A stretch of DNA of 64,000 bases from Bolinopsis microptera (lineage: Eukaryota > Ctenophora > Tentaculata > Lobata > Bolinopsidae), in assembly GCF_026151205.1 (NCBI RefSeq), contig NC_087073.1:22573487-22637486 (forward strand), read 5' to 3'. This document shows positions 51,618 to 58,811 of the stretch, in pieces; the first letter of the stretch is position 1; each line of letters starts with the position of its first letter. Below the pieces are notes generated by a model. The model was not told the origin of the DNA. It worked only from the letters and a program-made list of their open reading frames with translations, and did not search any database. A program made the position numbers and the translations under genes.

Positions 51618-51845
51618 TTGTTAACTGTGGGGCGGTTTCTTTTTTTGTTTATCACCCAGTCGTACAAGCTCCAATTCGTCTCACAGGGTGAGGCTGATGT
51701 CGATTGCGACAGCGCTTTCATTGGAAAACTCTGTAGTTCGGGTACCTCTCAACCGAAGTTGCTCCACCAAGAGACTGGACCGTCAGAATCTTGGCTAAAA
51801 CTTGAGGCAGCGTCAGTAGAGAATAAGCCTCTTTTCTCTCGGTAG
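51618..51845 (+). CDS. Unrecognised 75-residue frame, right copy
   Basis: Counterpart of the minus-strand frame at 42,721-42,948, differing only at residue 5. It begins 10 bp after the LINE's 3' duplication, and the LINE lies just upstream in the same direction. No domain is recognised. Its conservation is explained by the near identity of the arms. Confidence 0.25.
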   Translation: MLTVGRFLFLFITQSYKLQFVSQGEADVDCDSAFIGKLCSSGTSQPKLLHQETGPSESWLKLEAASVENKPLFSR

Positions 51846-51927
51846 AACGTGTACTGCGAAATTAAAGTATCTTCTTCTTTGTTGCGCCGTCACACCACGT
51901 GTCCATGACATCTAGAAACTCCTTCCA

Positions 51928-52288
51928 AGTAGTAGAATAATATTGATTGCTCAATGAAATAAATGATTACGATTAAAATGTGGTATATAAGTCGTTCGTT
52001 TTTGGTGAAGTATTATCAGTTGCCATCATCAACAACAACAACAACAGCTATTCCAATTCCTGACATGGTACTCTTCTGTCTAATGGACGAAATTAATGGA
52101 CCCACCGCCTCCCGTAAGGTTGCTTAATCGTTTAATAAGCCTTGACACCACCGCTGATTGAAATTCGCGTGCGATGATGTGAACCCTGCTTGATTCAGGG
52201 GATACTGTCATTATGCAGTAATGATCTGGTAGACAGGTGTTCGTGGACAGTTGTCCGCGGACAGTGGTCGGGCTATCTCGATACTGCC
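51928..52288. other. 361-bp segment between 13-bp direct repeats
   Basis: The 13-mer 'gaaactccttcca' is at 51,915-51,927 and at 52,289-52,301. The left arm has one copy (inverse at 42,639-42,651) and nothing in between. That is either an insertion with target duplication in the right arm or a clean deletion in the left. The segment has a (caa)n run at about 52,030-52,048 and a 'gtccgcggac' palindrome at about 52,254. It has no coding frame and no Pol III boxes that I can see. Confidence 0.6.
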
Positions 52289-52624
52289 GAAACTCCTTCC
52301 AGACATCCTGATTTGTGTGTTGATCAAATCCCTGATATATAAGCCGGGTGAACACAAAACCCTACTGAATGTAGGGGGGAATGGAGCTCGAGCCACCTTT
52401 TGTTGGCAAGACTAATCATATCGCTTTTATAGTTTCAATTGCGAAAAGCAAAATTTGCTAACTTTAAGGCGAACAGATAATATTTGTAATAAATTACACC
52501 ATGCAATGAAACCAACTGGAATCTTAAGACTATTGTCTGAAAATCTAAGCAAGACTATTATCGGCTCGAGAATTGAGCATAAATAGTCGACTTCTATCCA
52601 GAAACACTATATAGCGGAGTTTTA

Positions 52625-52815
52625 GGGCCTGAAAAGTGAAACGTGCATGCATGCGCGCTAAAACTCTCCTAACTCATCTAGAACATGTAAAATTGCGGGA
52701 AACGATGGCGTGTCGACGTGTTGATATTTTAAATCTGATTAACGTTCCTTTACCATTATGTTGCGAACGTTAAAATCTTTTAGCGAACGCGTTCACAAAC
52801 TATTTTTAGTGGTCT
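52625..52815 (-). repeat. GAACG module, copy 2
   Basis: Inverse of 45,715-45,895, including 'cgatggcgtgtcgacgtg' and 'ttagcgaacgcgttcac'. In the left arm the equivalent interval (about 42,218-42,294) holds different sequence. Confidence 0.6.
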
Positions 52816-52870
52816 GTACCTAATTAATGACGGCTAAACTAGGTAAATTTGCGCATGAACCTATCAATAT

Positions 52871-53620
52871 AGGGACTGATGAAATCAAGGCAGTTAGTGG
52901 CACAGAAATCGAAAGGATTAGTGATTTCATAAATCAGTAGTCAATGACTAGACAGGGTTTTTGAAAATTACAAAGAATAAAATGGCGTCTGGACTTGGGA
53001 CCAGCTCATAGCACAGTTCATTAATGCAATCTGAAAACCATTCTGCTAGCTAAAAGTAAAAAATGATTTTGTTAGGTAAAACGTACTGAAAATTAAAATT
53101 AAGATTAAAAATTGAAAACGAACTGAACTAAAAAAAAGAATGACACGTCATGCTAAAATACATATTCCGAAGTAAAATTAATCCCAAATTTTCCCCAAAT
53201 GTTAAAATACTTGTCGACAAAGATTTCAAACCGTTTGCGCAAGGTGCAGCAATATTAAAACTTTGTCGTGCAAGTTTACGAACTAAATTTTTACAATCCA
53301 AAATAAAACTGTTATAAGAACTATTAATACGAGCTAAACGAACTAACTGACTAATAAATTTACCATAATACTGGCCTTTGGGATTATTCCCATCTAATAG
53401 GGATAATTAATGACATCAAAATTATAATCGTTCCTCTTGTCGTAAAGTTTTTTTAAAAATTTTCCTTTATAAATATTGATAGTGATAGTAAGACTAATAT
53501 CTAAAAAGTCAGTTTCACGAACTGAAGTATTCTTTTTATTCATAATCATCTCTGGAGGATATATTTCACTTAAAACTCGTTCTAATAGACCAAAATCATA
53601 TATAAGACCATACCATGATG
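52871..53620. other. About 750-bp segment private to the right arm
   Basis: The left arm runs straight from 'gcatgaacctttcaatat' to 'ttatacttttccgagcc' (read in this orientation, about 42,125-42,170). The right arm has about 750 bp extra between these words. Part of it is an old reverse-transcriptase-type fossil on the minus strand. I see no terminal repeats. Confidence 0.55.
53160..53600 (-). pseudogene. Fossil of a reverse-transcriptase-type element protein
   Basis: One minus-strand frame keeps 'TDFLDISLTI' and 'KLYDKRNDYNFDVINYP', a pattern I associate with the segment following the reverse transcriptase in a class of long animal retroelement proteins. The class is not settled from so short a piece. 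It is broken, partial and evidently old. I treat it as a fossil and claim no function. Confidence 0.4.
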
Positions 53621-53680
53621 ATTATACTTTTCCGAGCCACCGTTGAGCCTATATTGTTCTAAATCTATGGCTGAGACCCA

Positions 53681-53872
53681 TTGGATATTAGTTGCTGTTT
53701 GATAACTATAAGCGTATCAATGGTTGTTACAGTAAGCCCTCGACAGTTGAATACCATCCCCAAGCCAACAGTGATGATTAGTCGAAGCATAATGAAACTA
53801 GCCAAGTATTTAGCGAGACACAATGATGAACTGGCCGATCAAGCACTTTTTGGGATTCCCAGCATAAAATAA
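53681..53872 (+). CDS. Unrecognised 63-residue frame, arm copy 2
   Basis: Shares its last 48 residues, with three changes or fewer by eye, with the frame at 41,892-42,119; both end 'ADQALFGIPSIK'. The N-terminal part has diverged by small indels. No function is recognised. Confidence 0.2.
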   Translation: MDISCCLITISVSMVVTVSPRQLNTIPKPTVMISRSIMKLAKYLARHNDELADQALFGIPSIK

Positions 53873-54542
53873 CAACACCTGTTTCCAAACAGTTAAAGTT
53901 AAAGATTATAAACTTACCGTTGCCTAATTCTGAGAACATGGAACGCACACGTGCCAATATGATTTTACGCGCGAATTACCCAGAATTAACTGAAACTGAA
54001 TGCTGAAAGAGAATCTTATCAGTTATCGGCTATCGCGTCGCGCGGGGAATAATTTTGGTCACGTTCATCATTTTGTGTTCCCTTTTAAATACAATTACCA
54101 GTGCAGAGAGTGGTTTCAGAAACGCAAATTCAACTTGCAAAGATCAATTTACCTGGGTACGGTACCTCGCTCAGGCTTTTGCATTTATTAAGTTAAACAC
54201 ATTGATTTAACATTGAACATATTATGGCGATTAAAAATATGTCTATAGCAGATAGGGCGGAATGACAGGTTCAGCAACGCCCAGGAATTACAAGCAGCAA
54301 ATTCTGCTACTGCTAGTGCTATCACGGAGAATCAAAGCAAATATTATAGTGGTACCGTGGCATGTCCTGTGTCCATTCTTGGTCAGCGTTGTATAGGTTG
54401 CATGGATTAGGATAAGTTCCTGCTTGCTGTTGGCGTTGCTGCGGTGAGGCTGGCTGGAACAATTGTCGGAGAACTCTTTGGCTTCGTTCTCTCTTCACTT
54501 CTTTCTCCGCACAAAACTGTTTAATCCGTGGGAGGCCCTGTT

Positions 54543-54630
54543 TTAACGTTCCTTATGTTCCAAACGTTAAAATCTTTTAGCGAACGCGTTCACAAACTAT
54601 TTTTAGTGAACGTTCCGTAAAGAGTGAACC
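54543..54630 (-). repeat. GAACG module, copy 3
   Basis: 'taacgttcc', 'cgttaaaatcttttagcgaacgc' (in part) and 'ctatttttagtgaacgttcc' abut the outer end of the right arm exactly at 54,540. The left arm has no equivalent at 41,247. Confidence 0.55.
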
Positions 54631-55541
54631 GGAACGTGAAACAGATCCTATTGCACGGTGGAGAACCAAACTAGCAACTTTTCTATTATGAATACGTTCA
54701 GTAGGTGAAATTTATTGTTATTAATTTTTACCTGTCAGATACGTAAAATAACAAAGTAATCTCTCCGTTAGGCGTTCGGGTAGGAGAAATAAGCAAGCTG
54801 ATAAGAGACAATAAAATTACAAACGTATGCAATTAGTGTGTGGCGTGAGGTATATTTACTTTAATTTTTAGTGCCGACTTTAGCTGCGCTTCAATGATAT
54901 CACCGCGCACCGTTAACATACTCATAGTCTGGACAGCACCCTTCTAAATCCGAAAAGTGTCATACTTGTAGTAAATATTTGGTAGAATTCGGTCCAGGAC
55001 AAGCTATTAAATTTTTTGCTGCGCTCCGGTCTATCACAGCAGTTTTCCTAATACCGTAGAGAAGTTTTTTTATTAACAAATAAAACTCGATTACTAGACT
55101 CCTAGCCTGATACGAACTAAATTAAAAATTGCTCATAATGAACTTATCATCTTATCATAAATAAAAATAAATGCTGTTAGCTGTGAGCTTTTGCTGGTCC
55201 CATGAATATAATTCAATGGATATGATATAATATAAATATTCATATACTTGCACATTTACGAGTCTTCTGAATCTATTATATTACATAATACACGACTTCT
55301 CATTTCATAATTCATATCAAACATTTATATACTCATGCAGCGAGAACAAAATATTTAGTGTCGAAACTAACACAAGCAGTCATATTGCCGTGTTGTAAAA
55401 CGGCCGACCGTTTACTACAAGTTAAGTCAAGTCAAATCAAATCAAAACATAGTTTTAAAAAACGTATACGCTATCTGCAACATTTGACATCTAGCACAAC
55501 GTGCACAGTCTGGTTTAGTCAACAATGTTAGCTGGGAACCT
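54631..55541. other. AT-rich interval, no gene
   Basis: No long frame, terminal repeat or RNA gene recognised. 55,421-55,445 holds a short 'caagtcaaatcaaatcaa' run. Confidence 0.4.
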
Positions 55542-55993
55542 TAGGCTATCATATTCATTAATGAATAGAGATTCGGCGGAATGACAGGCTGAGCGCTGCC
55601 CAATAATCAACAATGCAGCTCTAAACGCTGCGGACTTACTATTATAAAAATTGATGAGCGCTCGATTTGAAATCCCGACGCGCATAAAAACTGCCACTAA
55701 CTGCTACTAACTGCCACTAACTGCCACTAACTGCCACTAACTGCTACTGTCGCGCGCAAATGCGTGGGCGCGATTGTAGCAGTTAGTGGCAGTTAGTGGC
55801 AGTTAGTGGCAGTTTGTAGCAGTTAGTGGCAGTTTGTGGCAGTTAGTGGCAGTTTGTGGCAGTTAGTGGCAGTTTGTAGCAGTTAGTGACAGTTTCTTTG
55901 CACTTAGCTCCTCCTGTGACCTGAGGACCCCAGGCTATTATGTTCATAAACATAAAGATTCGGCGGAATGACAGGCTGAGCGCCGCCCAGTAA
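55542..55993. repeat. Hairpin block flanked by 63-bp direct repeats
   Basis: 'aggctat.at.ttcat' then 'agattcggcggaatgacagg' occurs at 55,542-55,605 and again at 55,932-55,993, in the same direction and roughly 85% identical by eye. The palindromic minisatellite sits between them. This could be an imperfect insertion duplication or the element's own subterminal repeat. Confidence 0.55.
55686..55917. repeat. Palindromic minisatellite hairpin, right copy
   Basis: Decamers 'ctgccactaa' at 55,686-55,745, a GC-rich centre ('tgtcgcgcgcaaatgcgtgg') and then the complementary run to about 55,900. It ends 'gacagtttctttgcactta' and 'gctcctcctgtgacc', the inverse of the left copy's outer flank at 40,465-40,495. 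The two hairpins therefore face each other across 15 kb. Confidence 0.8.
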
Positions 55994-57088
55994 ATTTTAT
56001 GCATATCATAAAAACAATAATCACGAAGTAATAAATTAGTTCAAAACTACTAAATTTATTGTGTTTGATGTTATTCAATTTTTTTATTTAATCTTTTTTT
56101 CATTTCTTAAAAACATTTTCTGTAGCTTTACATTGTACAAAAAAATCTATTGTGGTCATAATATTTGGCATCTTTGCATAATACAGGGTGGTCCAAAATT
56201 CAGTGGGCATACGTTGGCCTTAATTATAATAGCTCAGTCACTGAGTGCCCAATTAAAATAATTCTTTCTGGTACGACTTACTACCACCATTGGTTCGAGG
56301 AATTTGTCAACTCGAAGGTTCATTTTGGCATTTATTTAATATTTTTGATAGTCGGATCGAGCTAAATTTATTGAATTGTGTTTGGCCATTCGAATTACAT
56401 TTGTCAATATATTCCCTATAAATATTGGGGGAAACATTTGAAAATCACCCTTGGCCTTGTGACCCTTAAATTGATTTATCATTTCACAATGCTAGATTTC
56501 AATTCTAGAAGCAGATCTTCTGAAATTATTTCAAGAGAATACGATTTGCTTAACTTTTTTGTTTATTTATTGAAGACAAAAGTGTGTCAAACAGTATATA
56601 TACATTCTATTAAATCAAGTGATGCAATTGGCAGAGCACAATCAAATTTTAAGTGTTGCATGGGTGAGTATCTTATTTTATATACCAAGACACAGTTAGT
56701 ACCGTGATTTCTCAACTTTTCTTAAATTTTCTCGTTGTTCACTTGAAATTGTTATTTTTCTTGAACAGTTAGTACCACAAAAGCCGGCAAAAATCGCGAG
56801 GGGGGTGGGTGGCCGTGGGTCTTTTGACAAAATTCCAAAATTACACTTAGTCGACGTCACGTACTAAGTACCTGATCCCCCCGCCCCCCCCCCCTGCAGT
56901 CAGATCAAGTATATTTATAATTGTATGTTGGATGTGTTAGATGACTCTAAGTTGACCAATTAAAACCAGTAATTGTCGTATGTACAAAACCTGTAAAACA
57001 CAATACTTTATTACATAATAGAATAACTTTACAACCAAATTAAACCAATTCCAAATACATACCTAATAACTAAACATTGTAAATACTT
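55994..57088. other. AT-rich interval, no supportable gene
   Basis: A 109-residue frame at 56,378-56,707 shows no family motif. 'acagggtggtccaaaatt' at about 56,184 is a word often met near insect transposon ends. A G-rich patch (about 56,796-56,822) and a C-run (about 56,876-56,895) lie near each other. None defines an element. Confidence 0.4.
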
Positions 57089-57143
57089 ACCGATTGGACG
57101 GTAGTGTGCTGCCAATGTTCCACTCCTCCCCAGTCCAATCGGT
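57089..57143 (-). other. Perfect 11-bp stem-loop beside a GTAAGT word
   Basis: ACCGATTGGAC at 57,089-57,099 pairs perfectly with GTCCAATCGGT at 57,133-57,143. Read on the minus strand, the second stem arm runs into 'GGTAAGTATTTAC', a strong 5' splice-site word. It lies at the far end of the Copia-like fossil. Whether it belongs to that element's leader or is unrelated is unknown. Confidence 0.45.
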
Positions 57144-58218
57144 TATCCTTCTTTGGTAGTCATTGCTAGAAAGGGTAAACACGGTTAGAAGTATTCTGTC
57201 ACGAAAGAGAGAGAAAGGTGTGAACAGTAATAACATTCCCCGGTTTTCCTTTTCCAGCAATTCTAGCCCCAATTTCTCTCAAGATTGCACTACTAAATTA
57301 CACAAAAATACGCTCGAAGATCCCGTCTGAGCTACATCTGTCTTCAGATTATCACCCGCAGTGACCTATCTAGACATATCCATAAAATAACTGCCACACT
57401 CTCGAAATGTTTCCAATAATTACGCTCAACAACCCCGTTGGAGCTACCGCTGTCTTCTGATTATCACCCGCAGTGACCTATCGAGACTAAAACATTCGAA
57501 GCTTATTACCAAGAAAACATAATACATCATATTAAAATTCTCTTCAAACCCCGCTAAAATACAAAACGCCACGCAACCAGCGCGCATTTTCAAATGCTGC
57601 TACATTGGTACTTTTTATACCCACGCGCACAAAATAACTAGCAATCTAGAAAATCCTTTGTTCGATTTTAAAAACTCACGGAGGTTTAAAAATCTAGCTC
57701 AAAAACTAAGAGCGTCTCATAAAACGAATAAAAATTTGAAATAAATGCTAACAGAACAAACTCAGCAAAGTGGATTAGCTACCTAAATTAGCTACAAACA
57801 TATTATATACGCAGATATATTATTATGTTTACCTGCGACCACACTCTTTTGCAAATTAAAATGAAATATACAAACTTAAAATAAAAACTGACGAGACGAA
57901 ATAATATATACTCCTGACATTGCTCAGCAAATAACTCGTAAAAAACACGATTCTACGAATCATGGAACTGAATAAACATACTGAAAAATTTTGCTTAATC
58001 TTATAACAGACATAAAATTGGTCCTAAACAAGTATTCTATTTAAAATCATAGAACCCGACAACAAATTGTGATAAACAAACTTAAAACACGACAAGATTT
58101 TAACAACAAACATAAAACTGAAACAAACTCACAAAACCTAAAATAAATACATCGACTCTTGACTCAAAAACTTAAGACTCAAACACTCAACAACACACGA
58201 ACAGCTTATGACCGATGA
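57144..58218 (-). mobile_element. Possible 3' LTR region of a Copia-like fossil
   Basis: Lies directly downstream (minus strand) of the Copia-type RNase H end. It carries a TATA-like 'tataaaaag' at about 57,611-57,619 and a pair of 65-bp direct repeats. I cannot fix LTR borders because the partner LTR is outside the window. The element is treated as a fossil. Confidence 0.35.
57310..57486. repeat. Pair of 65-bp direct repeats
   Basis: Units at 57,310-57,373 and 57,422-57,486 share 'acgctc', 'gagctac' and the long block 'attatcacccgcagtgacct', separated by about 48 bp. Such internal repeats are common in LTR or leader regions. Confidence 0.7.
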
Positions 58219-58364
58219 CTATCTTTTGAGATATTCGTCCAAGTGAAAGTATCCTGTTTCAAGAATCTTTGTCAAATCTCCACTGGAGACACCCTTTTTT
58301 GTTAAACAGTCAGCCAACATTTTTGGTGTAGGAACCCATCTGAACTCTCCTATTACCCCTTTAT
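58219..58364 (-). pseudogene. Copia-like RNase H end (fossil piece, 3' side)
   Basis: The minus-strand frame contains 'WVPTPKMLADCLTKKG', the hallmark end of Ty1/Copia polyproteins. It is cut by the LINE at 58,365, and a neighbouring part of the same domain lies beyond the LINE's other end. The element is interrupted and partial. Most of it is outside the window, so age and completeness cannot be judged. Confidence 0.7.
58359..58364. repeat. Candidate target duplication, LINE 3' side
   Basis: 'ctttat' here and at 63,903-63,908 (ATAAAG on the minus strand) flank the LINE. Six bp is short and could be chance, but both copies fall exactly at the points where Copia-like coding sequence stops. 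Confidence 0.5.
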
Positions 58365-58382
58365 TAGAATTAGAATTAGAAT
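58365..58382 (-). repeat. LINE 3' tail, three ATTCTA units
   Basis: On the plus strand TAGAAT is repeated three times exactly. CR1-type elements typically end in a few copies of a short repeat, which marks the 3' end of this copy. Confidence 0.8.
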
Positions 58383-58811
58383 CAAATTTACACAGCAATA
58401 CAATAAGAATAAAAATAATTTAAGAAGCTTCAATCTGCTGTGCAGGACATTCAAGTCAGTCGAAAACTGTTAGCAGAACACCCTTCTAGGGACATAAGGA
58501 TATAGTATGTAAAACATAATGAGTAATAAATTAATGAGTGATAAAATAAGATATGATTTAACAGTGAACTGTGGGCATGAAGGTAACAATTAAGATTACA
58601 TAGATGCCCACTTTGGGATTACGTTAGTAATGTTATTTACAGTTATATACAGAGAAGTATAGAACAATAATAGATTGGCAATGATAACAAATGGGAACGA
58701 ATAAAGGAGATGTTTAAAGTTCTATACTTCTGGAAATACCTAGGTCATATATAACGCAGGGGGCCTTTCCACCCGACAAAAACTCCAGCACCATAAAATT
58801 TTTTTCAGTTG
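58383..58811 (-). other. LINE 3' UTR
   Basis: Non-coding stretch between the ORF2 stop and the ATTCTA tail. No second gene is seen in it. Confidence 0.7.

Larger units (their letters stand above)
47020..54540 (-). repeat. Right arm of the large inverted repeat
   Basis: Reverse counterpart of 41,247-45,645, ending 'gtgggaggccctg' at 54,540. It is longer because of three private insertions: the RTE-like LINE at 48,381-51,596, a 361-bp segment at 51,928-52,288 and a segment of about 750 bp at 52,871-53,620. Uninterrupted stretches look well over 90% identical by eye to the left arm. The duplication is thus fairly young and older than the LINE insertion. Confidence 0.8.

Noticed and set aside
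51928-52288. SINE interpretation of the 361-bp segment
   Set aside because: No A/B-box pair and no A-rich or simple-repeat tail next to the 13-bp repeat.
56796-56895. G-rich and C-rich runs as a possible G-quadruplex or hairpin
   Set aside because: Runs are imperfect and could be homopolymer error. There is no nearby gene to regulate.
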